NCBI GenBank assembly: GCA_016868035.1
Contig: VGID01000022.1
Coordinates: 1 to 56,991, forward strand
Direction: 5' to 3'
Length of the DNA: 56,991 nt
DNA from: Betaproteobacteria bacterium
GTDB taxonomy: Bacteria; Pseudomonadota; Gammaproteobacteria; Burkholderiales; SG8-41
Shown here one piece after another: positions 49,885-56,991 of the stretch. Each line of letters begins with the position of its first letter. Within the stretch, counting starts at the first letter, position 1. Under the pieces are notes generated by a model. It worked only from the letters and a program-made list of their open reading frames with translations. It was not told the DNA's origin and made no database searches. The translations under genes were made by a program, and so were the position numbers.

Positions 49885-50856
49885 ATGAAGGCATACCAAG
49901 CGCTTGGCACGCTGCTTTTGATCTGCGCGGGAATTTTCACCGGCAACGCCGTTGGTCAGGAGTACCCGGTGCGGCCGCTCCGGCTGATCGTGCCTTTCGC
50001 CCCGGGCGGCGCCGTCGATGTGATCGCGCGCATCATTTCGCAGAAGCTCACGGAAAGCTGGGGACAGCAGGTCGTCGTCGACAATCGCGCTGGCGCGGGC
50101 GGTAACATCGGGATGGGAATCGCCGCCGGTGCGTCCCCCGACGGCTACACGCTGCTCTCGGTGAGTTCGAGCTTCGTGCTGAACCCGAGCCTGTATTCCA
50201 AGGTTCCTTACGATCCGCACAAGAGCTTCGTCCCGATCTCCAACATCGCTGCCGCACCGGACGTGTTTGTGTTGCACCCGTCGGTACCGTTGAAGTCGTT
50301 ACAGGAGGTAGTGGCGCTTGCCCGCGGGGACGCAAAACAACGCAGCATCGCGACCCCGGGCATCGGGACGCCGACCGATCTCGCGGCTGAACTATTCCGC
50401 ATCAGCATTCAGCTGGATCTCGTGCGAGTACCCTATAGTGGGGGAGGCCCCGCACTGGCTGCCGTCATGGGCAACCAGGTCGCGTTCGGCTGCGTCTCGA
50501 TGCCGGCAGCCTTACCGCATGTGCGAAGTGGCAGAGTGCGCGCGTTGGCCGTGACCAGCGCCACCCGTTCTGCTTTGCTGCCTGACGTGCCGACGATGGC
50601 TGAAGCGGATTTCGCGGGACAAGAATCCGAGGGTCTACAGGGCATGCTGGCGCCGGCCGGCACTCCCAAGGCAATCGTGACGAGAATCAGCAGTCAGATC
50701 CTGCGCATCATGGCGGCGGCGGAGGTAAAGGAACGAATCGCCGGTCACGGTTATCGTATCGTGGCGAGCACGCCCGAGCAGTTTTCCGCCCAGATCCGGA
50801 ATGAAATCGTGAAATGGGACAAGGTCATCAAGAGCGCGGGAATCAAGGTGGATTGA
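49885..50856 (+). CDS. Bug/TctC-type solute-binding protein
   Basis: A 323-residue binding protein; GTGGAGAAG stands just before ATG 49885, overlapping an alternative ATG/GTG four codons upstream. Signal peptide ends near NAVGQ-EYP. Loops: VPFAPGGAVDVIAR and VDNRAGAGGNIG (Ala in place of Pro). VRVPYSGGGPALA, with Ser, replaces HVPYKGGGPA, removing both His and Lys from a usually invariant block; ligand contacts may differ. Its gene tail converges on the second amidase. Confidence 0.92.
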   Translation: MKAYQALGTLLLICAGIFTGNAVGQEYPVRPLRLIVPFAPGGAVDVIARIISQKLTESWGQQVVVDNRAGAGGNIGMGIAAGASPDGYTLLSVSSSFVLNPSLYSKVPYDPHKSFVPISNIAAAPDVFVLHPSVPLKSLQEVVALARGDAKQRSIATPGIGTPTDLAAELFRISIQLDLVRVPYSGGGPALAAVMGNQVAFGCVSMPAALPHVRSGRVRALAVTSATRSALLPDVPTMAEADFAGQESEGLQGMLAPAGTPKAIVTRISSQILRIMAAAEVKERIAGHGYRIVASTPEQFSAQIRNEIVKWDKVIKSAGIKVD

Positions 50857-50890
50857 GGCGTCGAACCGGGGAAGCGCGAGGTGACCTGCG

Positions 50891-52171
50891 CTATTGACCG
50901 AGCGCCCGCTGCACCCATCGGGCCCATGCCAATGTCTGCGTATCATGGCCGTATTCCCCGACGATCTGCACGCCGACAGGCAGGCCTCGGGGTCCGGTGA
51001 ACGCGGGCACGGTCAGGCACGGCACACCGAGTAACGTCCAGATGCGGTTGAACACCGCGTTGCCGGTGTCCGCGATGCCTTCGGGCGCTTCTCCGGGCGC
51101 GGCCGGCGTCAGCACGAAATCGTAAGCCGTCATCGTCCGGGCCAGCAGTTCCCGACAGTGCGCGGCGTTACGCACCGCCGCATCATAGCGTTCGCGAGAC
51201 ACGCGCCGGCCCCTCCGGATGTTTTCGAGGATCAGTTCGCTCAACTGCTCGCGGTGGTTCTCGTATTCGAACGCGAGCGCACGCGCCGCTTCATAATCGT
51301 TGATCACCGGCTGATCGTCGTAGATCGCTTCGAAATCGCGGCCCAGGGTGAGCTCGGTGACGCCGGCACCAGCCTTCGCGAGCAGGCTCGCCGCAAGTTC
51401 GAGTTTTTCGTGCATCGCGGGGTCGCCATCGTCCCAGCGCGGGGTTCGGCAAAAGCCGACGCGCGGCGCATCGCCTGATCGAGTCTCGAAGGCAGGCATC
51501 GCGATCCCCGCTACCGCGTGGGTGAAGAGCGCGACATCCTCAACGGTGCGGGCGAACACACCGACAGTGTCGAGCGATTCAGCGAGTGGCTTCACCCCGG
51601 CACGGTTGATGACGCCGAAGCTCGGCTTGTAACCGACAACGCCGCAGAAGGAGGCGGGACGGATGGTCGAGCCGCCGGTCTGTGTGCCGAGCGCGATCGG
51701 CACCATATAGTCGGCGACTGCGGCGGCCGAGCCGCTCGACGAGCCGCCCGGGGTATGACCGAGGTTGTGGGGATTGCGTGTCGGGCCCGGATGACGGTAT
51801 GCAAATTCGGACGTCGCCGTTTTTCCCATGACGATAGCGCCCGCTGTTTTCGCGATTGCCACGCATGAGGCGTCCGATCTGGGACGGTGACCCCGGTAGA
51901 TCGGGGAGTTGAATTCGGTGGGCAGCTCTGCAGTGTCAAATATGTCCTTGTACCCGATTGGGATCCCGTGCAGCGGCCCGAGACGTATATCCAGATCGCG
52001 CGCTCGCGCCTGCTGCAGCGCGAGTTCCGGATGAACTAGCGTCCAGGCGTGAACGTCCTTGTCGCGGGCAGCGATGCGCTCGAGGCACGAGCGCACGTAT
52101 TGCTCGGCCGTGAGTTTGCCGGCGCTGATTTCGGCTGCTGCCCGGCATGCGGAATATCTGCAAGGTTCCAT
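50891..52171 (-). CDS. Amidase-signature hydrolase
   Basis: A 426-residue amidase. Lys75 (PIGYKDIFDT), the Ser cluster 144-146 (PGGSSSGSAAA) and Ser168 (GTQTGGSTIRPASFCGVVGYKP) are intact. It follows its own Bug gene at 32 bases, so this region holds two separate Bug/amidase pairs placed tail to tail in mirror order (amidase-Bug, amidase-Bug reversed). The two amidases differ in length and motifs and are not a recent duplication. Confidence 0.9.
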   Translation of the reverse strand: MEPCRYSACRAAAEISAGKLTAEQYVRSCLERIAARDKDVHAWTLVHPELALQQARARDLDIRLGPLHGIPIGYKDIFDTAELPTEFNSPIYRGHRPRSDASCVAIAKTAGAIVMGKTATSEFAYRHPGPTRNPHNLGHTPGGSSSGSAAAVADYMVPIALGTQTGGSTIRPASFCGVVGYKPSFGVINRAGVKPLAESLDTVGVFARTVEDVALFTHAVAGIAMPAFETRSGDAPRVGFCRTPRWDDGDPAMHEKLELAASLLAKAGAGVTELTLGRDFEAIYDDQPVINDYEAARALAFEYENHREQLSELILENIRRGRRVSRERYDAAVRNAAHCRELLARTMTAYDFVLTPAAPGEAPEGIADTGNAVFNRIWTLLGVPCLTVPAFTGPRGLPVGVQIVGEYGHDTQTLAWARWVQRALGQ

Positions 52172-52203
52172 ATGCCCAGGCGGCGGGGCTGCTGCCCGCT
52201 AAA

Positions 52204-53169
52204 TCAATCAACGGGCTTCAATACCTTCTTCCATCTCTCGATCTCGGTCTTCACGAACCCGGCCATCGTTTCCGGCGTGCCCCCGGTAGCCTCCGCACCC
52301 AGGCTCGATAGACGCTCCCTGACGGCGGGAACCATGAGGGCCGCGTTGATTTCCCGGTTGAGCGCGGCGATGACCGCCTTGGGCGTGCCGGCGGGAGCCA
52401 GAACTCCGTGCCACTCGTTGACTTCAAAACCGGGCAGGACCGATTCCGCGATCGTGGGCACATCGGGCAATGTGGCGGCTCGCTTGAGACTGGTTACTGC
52501 CAGGGCCCGGACCCTGCCGGCCTTCACCAGGGAAAGCGCGGAAGGGATGGTAACGAATCCCAGCTGCGCTTCGCCCCCGATAACGGCAGCCAGCGCCTGC
52601 GGTCCGCTCTGGTAGGGGATGTGGACCACGTTGATCCCGGTGTTGAACTTGACGGACTCCGCGATCAGGTATCCCGCGCTGCCGATGCCCGCATGAGCGT
52701 GGTTGAGCGTGCCGGGCTTGGATTTGGCGAGAGCGATCAGCTCACCGGCGGACCGCACTGGAAGCGTGAGCGGCACCAGCAAAGCGTTCGGTATCACGTC
52801 CACGTGGGCGACTGAAACGATATCCTTCAGCGCGTCGTAGGAGAGCTTGCGGTGCAAGGCGGAATTGGCGCCAAACGAGACGTTTGCCATCATGATCGTG
52901 TAACCGTCCGGGCGGGCTTGCGCGAGCAGGCCAGTGGCAATCATCGAACCGGCTCCAGGCCGGTTATCGACCACTACCGGCTGGCCGAATGTCTCTGCGA
53001 GCCGTGGTGCGATCAGGCGAGTCACCACGTCAGCCGCACCGCCAGCCGCATAGCCCACGAAGAAACGGATCGGCTTGTTAGGATAAGCTTGTCCCGAAGC
53101 CGTGGCGGACGATAAGCCGGTAGCCGTCGCGATGCATGCCGCAGCGGCGAGGGGCGTGAGGATTTTCAT
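52204..53169 (-). CDS. Bug/TctC-type solute-binding protein
   Basis: A 321-residue binding protein with CAGGGAGA before ATG 53169 and signal peptide cleavage near ATASGQ-AYP. It is the most divergent copy at the pocket: VGYAAGGAADVVTR lacks both Pro residues of PPGG, and HIPYQSGPQALA replaces HVPYKGGGPA. It precedes the 426-residue amidase in one transcription unit. Confidence 0.91.
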   Translation of the reverse strand: MKILTPLAAAACIATATGLSSATASGQAYPNKPIRFFVGYAAGGAADVVTRLIAPRLAETFGQPVVVDNRPGAGSMIATGLLAQARPDGYTIMMANVSFGANSALHRKLSYDALKDIVSVAHVDVIPNALLVPLTLPVRSAGELIALAKSKPGTLNHAHAGIGSAGYLIAESVKFNTGINVVHIPYQSGPQALAAVIGGEAQLGFVTIPSALSLVKAGRVRALAVTSLKRAATLPDVPTIAESVLPGFEVNEWHGVLAPAGTPKAVIAALNREINAALMVPAVRERLSSLGAEATGGTPETMAGFVKTEIERWKKVLKPVD

Positions 53170-53490
53170 CGAATCTCCCTGATGCGACTGCAGTGAAAGG
53201 ATTTCAGCTCGGTTGACCGTTCCTGAATCTTGCCCAATCTTCTGGAAGCGTCCGGTTTCCGTTTAACATGCAGGTCGCCGCGCCGTCAACTAATGCCACG
53301 GGGGCGGCGATCGAGCGGCGCCACCGGGGAGCGTTCAAGCCGCCATTCCTTCTCGAGCGATGGCGGCGCGCGCTGCGACCACTTACGCGCCCGTGGTGCG
53401 ATGCGCGCTGACCAAGCCCCGGGCGCGCATCCCGCGCACGCTTCCCCATCTTGACGCCTGTATTCGGCGATTACAAGATAAAATCCAGGC
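53170..53490. other. Divergent intergenic region before the oxoprolinase cluster
   Basis: About 320 bases between a leftward Bug gene and the rightward DUF1445 gene. GATAAAAT at 53477-53484 is a possible -10 ending six bases before the DUF1445 ATG, which would make a leaderless or very short-leader message. TTGACG at 53451 is too far away to be its -35. No repeat array or gene was recognised. Confidence 0.5.
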
Positions 53491-54279
53491 ATGCCCACCG
53501 ACGCACGCCATCCGAAAGAGATCCGGCAGGACATCCGTAATGGCAGGCTCACGGGCGTCACCGCGGGGCTCGGCCAGAATTTCGTGCAGGCGAATCTCGC
53601 CGTGCTGCCGAAGGAACAGGCCTACGATTTCCTGCTTTTCTGCCAGCGCAACCCGCGCCCCTGTCCGCTGCTGGAAGTTACCGACGCGGGGTCCGCGGAG
53701 CCGGTGGGTGTCGCCCCGGGCGCCGATCTCAGGACCGATATCGCGAAGTACCGGATCTACCGCGACGGCGAGATCGCCGACGAAGTGACGGACGCGAGCC
53801 CCTATTGGCGCGAGGACCTCGTCGCGTTTTTGCTGGGCTGCTCGTTCACCTTCGAATGGGCGATGCTCGAGGCCGGGGTCCGCCTCTGGCACATCGAGCA
53901 TGGCAAAGGGGTCGCAATGTGGCGAACGTCGGTCCAGTGCCGGCCGGCGGGCGTGTTCCACGGCCCCATGGTCGTCTCGATGCGCCCGATCCGTTCCGCA
54001 GATCTCGCGAAAGCGGTGACCGCGAGCGCGCGGTTCCCGGGCGCACACGGCGCGCCGGTCCACATCGGCGATCCGGCTGCCATCGGGATCAAGGACATCA
54101 CGGTGCCCGACTGGGGCGATGCCGCGGAGTTCGGGCCGGACGACGTGCCGGTATTCTGGGCGTGCGGTGTGACGCCGCAGGCGGTGGCGCTCGCCTCGAA
54201 GCCGCCGTTCATGATCACGCACAGCCCGGGGCACATGTTCATCACCGACGTTCTGAACTCCGCCCTCGCGGCCCTGTGA
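53491..54279 (+). CDS. DUF1445 putative hydro-lyase (YcsI/D-glutamate cyclase-like)
   Basis: A 262-residue protein of the DUF1445 family, with PTDARHPKEIRQDIRNG at the start, LVAFLLGCSFTFEWAM, VPVFWACGVTPQAVAL and HSPGHMFITD at the end. YcsI of Bacillus is encoded beside the ycsF/kip oxoprolinase genes, and a DUF1445 domain is part of the mammalian D-glutamate cyclase that makes 5-oxo-D-proline. That would feed the 5-oxoprolinase encoded next. The activity of the bacterial protein is inferred. Its TGA overlaps the GTG start of pxpB. Confidence 0.87.
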   Translation: MPTDARHPKEIRQDIRNGRLTGVTAGLGQNFVQANLAVLPKEQAYDFLLFCQRNPRPCPLLEVTDAGSAEPVGVAPGADLRTDIAKYRIYRDGEIADEVTDASPYWREDLVAFLLGCSFTFEWAMLEAGVRLWHIEHGKGVAMWRTSVQCRPAGVFHGPMVVSMRPIRSADLAKAVTASARFPGAHGAPVHIGDPAAIGIKDITVPDWGDAAEFGPDDVPVFWACGVTPQAVALASKPPFMITHSPGHMFITDVLNSALAAL

Positions 54280-54992
54280 GCGTCCGGTTTCTCCCGGCGG
54301 GCGATCTCGCCGTCCTCGTCGAGTTCGAGGAGGAGATCAGCGTCGAGGTGAACCGCCGCGTCCGCGCCCTCGAGTTCCTGATCGACGAGAAGGGCCTGCC
54401 GGGCGTCGTGGAGGCGGTGCCGGCGTTCCGCTCGCTGCTCGTCTACTACGATCCGCTCGCCGCCGGCTACGAGGCGCTGTGCGCTTCGATCGCGGAGCTG
54501 GTGCCGGAGGCGGAAACGGCCGTCCTTCCTCCCGCGCGCCGGGTCGAGGTGCCCTGTTGCTACGACGATCCCGAACTCGGCTTCGAGCTCGCGGCGGCGG
54601 CCGAGCGTCTCGGGCTTTCGGCAGGCGAGCTCGTCAGGCTGCACAGCGAAGCCGACCATCTGGTGTATTTCATCGGATTCGCGCCCGGACAGCCGTACAT
54701 CGCCGGAATGCCGAAAGAGCTCACGATTCCGCGTCTCGCGACGCCGCGCACGAAGACGCCCGCCGGCAGCGTCGGGATCGGCGGCACGCAGTCCTGCATC
54801 TACTCGGTCGAGAGCCCGGGCGGCTTCTGGGTGCTCGGGCGCACGCCGTTGCGGCTCTACGATCCGGGTGCGCGCGATCCCGTTCTGCTCCGTCCCGGGG
54901 ACGGCCTGCGCTTCCGCAGGATCGACCGCCGCGAGTACGAGCGGATCGCCGCCGAGGTGCTGGCGCGCACGTACCGGCCGGTGATCGGATGA
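54276..54992 (+). CDS. pxpB: 5-oxoprolinase subunit B (KipI/allophanate hydrolase subunit 1 family)
   Basis: A 238-residue protein. GTG at 54276 overlaps the preceding stop (GTGA) and gives MSVRFLPAGDLAVLVEFEEE. Family motifs are FIGFAPGQPYI, PRLATPRTKTPAGSVGIGG and the terminal LLRPGDGLRFRRI. With PxpA and PxpC it forms the ATP-dependent enzyme converting 5-oxoproline to glutamate. Its TGA overlaps the pxpC ATG. Confidence 0.92.
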   Translation: MSVRFLPAGDLAVLVEFEEEISVEVNRRVRALEFLIDEKGLPGVVEAVPAFRSLLVYYDPLAAGYEALCASIAELVPEAETAVLPPARRVEVPCCYDDPELGFELAAAAERLGLSAGELVRLHSEADHLVYFIGFAPGQPYIAGMPKELTIPRLATPRTKTPAGSVGIGGTQSCIYSVESPGGFWVLGRTPLRLYDPGARDPVLLRPGDGLRFRRIDRREYERIAAEVLARTYRPVIG

Positions 54993-55924
54993 TCGGCATC
55001 CTCGAGCCCGGCGCCCTGACGACCGTGCAGGATTTGGGCAGGTTCCGCCAGCTGCGCTACGGGATCCCGCCATCGGGCCCGGTGGATCGATACGCGTTCG
55101 TCCTCGCGAACCGGCTCGTCGGCAATCCCGACGGTGCTGCGGCGCTGGAATGCACGCTCATCGGGCCGCGACTCGAAGCGCACGCCCCCTGCGCGATCGC
55201 CGTCGCCGGGGCCGACATGCCGGTGAGCCTGAACGGCCATGAAGCACCGGGGTGGGCGACGCTCGTGCTGAAGCCGGGGGATGTCGTCAAGCTCGGGGCC
55301 GCGCGCTCGGGAGTGCGCGGCTATCTCGCGTTCTCGGGCGGCATCGACGTGCCTGTCGTGATGGGTTCGCGCTCGACCTATCTGCGCGGGGGGCTCGGCG
55401 GGCTCGAGGGGCGCGCGCTGCGGAAAGGGGACCGCGTGCGCCTCTGCGCCGCGCCGCTGCCGCGTCCATGGCGCGTCGCGCGGCACGCCGTGCCGGTCTA
55501 CGAGGGCGAACGCACGATTCGCGTCGTGCTCGGCCCGCAGGCCGACCGCTTCACGGAAAAGGGCATCGCGACCTTGCTCGGAAGCCCGTACGAGATGCTG
55601 CCCCAGTCCGACCGCATGGGCGCGCGGCTGCGCGGGGAGCCCATCGCGCACTCGCGGGGCCATGACATCCTCTCGGACGGCATCGCGCCCGGCTCGATCC
55701 AGGTTCCCGGCGACGGCCAGCCGATCGTTCTGCTCACCGACCGGCAGTCCACCGGAGGCTACACGAAAGTGGGAACGGTCTGCTCGTTCGACATCGGGCG
55801 GCTCGGGCAGATGAGACCCGGCCAGTCGCTGCGATTCCGCGCGGTGGGCGTCGGCGAGGCGCACCAGCTGCTGCGCGACGCCGAGGCAGCCCTCGGATCG
55901 GATCTGAGGGAAAATATCGCGTGA
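54989..55924 (+). CDS. pxpC: 5-oxoprolinase subunit C (KipA/biotin-dependent carboxyltransferase family)
   Basis: A 311-residue protein from the ATG that overlaps the pxpB stop (ATGA). Motifs: ILEPGALTTVQDLGR, GIPPSGPVDRYAFVLANRLVGN, GVRGYLAFSGGIDVPVVMGS and ILSDGIAPGSIQVPGDGQPIVLLTDRQSTGGY. It partners PxpB in the catalytic complex. The pair could be mistaken for allophanate hydrolase or urea-carboxylase parts, but the pxpA gene just downstream settles the assignment. Confidence 0.92.
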   Translation: MIGILEPGALTTVQDLGRFRQLRYGIPPSGPVDRYAFVLANRLVGNPDGAAALECTLIGPRLEAHAPCAIAVAGADMPVSLNGHEAPGWATLVLKPGDVVKLGAARSGVRGYLAFSGGIDVPVVMGSRSTYLRGGLGGLEGRALRKGDRVRLCAAPLPRPWRVARHAVPVYEGERTIRVVLGPQADRFTEKGIATLLGSPYEMLPQSDRMGARLRGEPIAHSRGHDILSDGIAPGSIQVPGDGQPIVLLTDRQSTGGYTKVGTVCSFDIGRLGQMRPGQSLRFRAVGVGEAHQLLRDAEAALGSDLRENIA

Positions 55925-55990
55925 GCGCCGACAGGGGGGGTTCCCGGGCGCGACGCGAAGCGAGACGCGCCAGGCGCCGGAGGCACGACG

Positions 55991-56776
55991 ATGACGACGA
56001 GGAACATCGATCTCAACTGCGACATGGGCGAGAGCTACGGCCGCTGGAAACTCGGCGCCGACGAGGAGATCATGCCCCTCATCACTTCGGCGAGCGTGGC
56101 GTGCGGCTACCATGCGGGTGATCCCCACGTGATGCGCAAGACCGTTGCGCTCGCGACGAAGCACAACGTCGCGCTCGGCTCCCACCCGTCGCTGCCCGAC
56201 CTGATGGGATTCGGGCGCCGCGTCATGGACGTCACGCCGCAGGAGGTGAAGGACTACGTGTGCTACCAGACGGGCGCGCTGCGCGAGTTCGTGCGCGCGG
56301 CCGGCGGCGATCTCCAGCACATGAAGCCGCACGGCATCCTCTACAGCATGATGGAGAAGGACGAAGCGCTCGCCGTCGCGGCGGGTCAGGCGGTGCTGGA
56401 GTCCGGCGGCAAGGAATTGATCCTGATGGCGCTCGCCTCGGGAAGCTACGATGCCGCGTGCCGAAAAATGGGCGTGCGCGTCGCCTCCGAGGGATTCGCC
56501 GATCGCGCGTACAACGCCGACGGCACGCTGGTCTCGCGCAAGCTTGCGGGCTCGCTCATCGAGGATCCCGCGCGCGCGGCGGCGCAAGCGGTGAAAATGG
56601 CAACCGAAGGCAAGGTCCGGGCGATCGACGGCTCCGAGATCGGGATCACGGTGCACACGATCTGCTGTCACGGCGACACGCCGGGTGCCGTGAAGATCGT
56701 GCGCGCGGTCCGCGAGGCGCTGGACAAGGCCGGCTGCCGGGTGCACCCGCTGCGCGAGTGGCTGCCGAAGGTCTAG
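55991..56776 (+). CDS. pxpA: 5-oxoprolinase subunit A (LamB/YcsF family)
   Basis: A 261-residue protein: IDLNCDMGESYGRW, SASVACGYHAGDPHVM, LGSHPSLPDLMGFGRR, HMKPHGILYSMM and TICCHGDTPGAV are the characteristic LamB/YcsF blocks. The order hydro-lyase, pxpB, pxpC, pxpA puts subunit A last, after a 66-bp gap. It completes the oxoproline-recycling operon, which returns glutamate from spontaneously formed or enzyme-made pyroglutamate. Confidence 0.94.
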   Translation: MTTRNIDLNCDMGESYGRWKLGADEEIMPLITSASVACGYHAGDPHVMRKTVALATKHNVALGSHPSLPDLMGFGRRVMDVTPQEVKDYVCYQTGALREFVRAAGGDLQHMKPHGILYSMMEKDEALAVAAGQAVLESGGKELILMALASGSYDAACRKMGVRVASEGFADRAYNADGTLVSRKLAGSLIEDPARAAAQAVKMATEGKVRAIDGSEIGITVHTICCHGDTPGAVKIVRAVREALDKAGCRVHPLREWLPKV

Positions 56777-56815
56777 AACCTATTTCATATATAGACGTGT
56801 GCGACGGAGGCGATG

Positions 56816-56990
56816 CGGGATGCAGTTCAAGGAGGAGGGCCCGAAGGAATATGTCGATATTTCGAGGGTCCCCGACGAAGAAATGCGCCCGGATCGCCCC
56901 GTCCCTGCGGGTTGCGGCCAGGACGGCCGGCTGCGTCGTTGCCCTCCTGGACCATATCGACATATGGCCTTCGTCGGGCGCCTTGCATCC
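56816..56990. repeat. Large imperfect inverted repeat at the window end
   Basis: GGATGCA (56818-56824), GCCCGAAGGAATATGTCGAT (from 56839) and CGACGAAG (56873-56880) on the left recur inverted at the right edge as GGATGCA, CGCCCGACGAAGGCCATATG and CGACGCAG. The cores ATATGTCGATAT (56849-56860) and ATATCGACATAT (56954-56965) are perfect complements. It forms a cruciform-scale stem of ~65 bp over a GC-rich loop and follows pxpA by about 40 bases, after AGAACCTATTTCATATATAG. Confidence 0.82.
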
Positions 56991-56991
56991 G

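Noticed and set aside
53802-56746. Long leftward frames opposite the pxp genes
   Set aside because: They are His/Arg-rich mirror translations of well-supported genes with overlapping start-stop junctions.

Overview
The window is GC-rich, densely coded bacterial DNA. Its many Bug/TctC-type periplasmic binding proteins, SirB1-type and DUF6352-type proteins and an MlaA lipoprotein point to a betaproteobacterium, probably Burkholderiales-like. This is inferred from gene families; there is no rRNA or marker gene to settle it. I see no tRNA, rRNA or CRISPR array.

Layout. 1-5028: a possible insertion-sequence end, a DUF6352 gene, a SirB1-type gene, mlaA and gabD with a strong terminator. 5059-8781: four genes (VOC protein, IDH/IPMDH-type dehydrogenase, fluoroacetate-dehalogenase-like hydrolase, rhodanese) bracketed by inverted copies of one long repeat. 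8953-10928: a Bug protein and a two-domain extradiol-dioxygenase-like protein. 11049-17738 (leftward): MmgE/PrpD, PdxA-like, three consecutive Bug genes and an SMP-30 lactonase. 17874-26133 (rightward, divergent): two enolase-superfamily enzymes, a LeuC-like/LeuD-like hydratase pair split by a Bug gene, another Bug, a PEP-mutase/isocitrate-lyase-type lyase and a GST. 26173-35594: further Bug genes beside an amidohydrolase, a second MmgE/PrpD, a DapA-like lyase with an NMT1-like binding protein, and a second IDH-type dehydrogenase preceded by a Bug remnant. 35764-40664: aldehyde dehydrogenase, a small secreted protein, a CaiB-type CoA-transferase, a Bug, and an SDR gene cut off by a REP-associated transposase element (40641-41825). 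41892-47376 (leftward): TauD-like dioxygenase, enoyl-CoA hydratase, SucC-like and SucD-like CoA ligase subunits and a SelA-like PLP protein. 47566-53169: GST, two amidases, two Bug genes. 53491-56776: a DUF1445 hydro-lyase and pxpB-pxpC-pxpA (5-oxoprolinase). The last ~190 bases hold one large imperfect inverted repeat.

How it works together. The theme is uptake and breakdown of organic acids and amides. Twelve intact Bug proteins plus one remnant sit next to isomerases, hydratases, lyases, dehydrogenases, CoA-transferases/ligases and amidases. No TctA/TctB permease, no other integral membrane protein and no transcription factor was recognised, so the binding proteins must use transporters encoded elsewhere, or act as sensors.

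The most unusual non-coding feature is a series of short-period (mostly 7-bp) repeat arrays in about a dozen gene gaps. The unit differs from gap to gap, many arrays fold back on themselves, and some supply the stop codon of the upstream gene.
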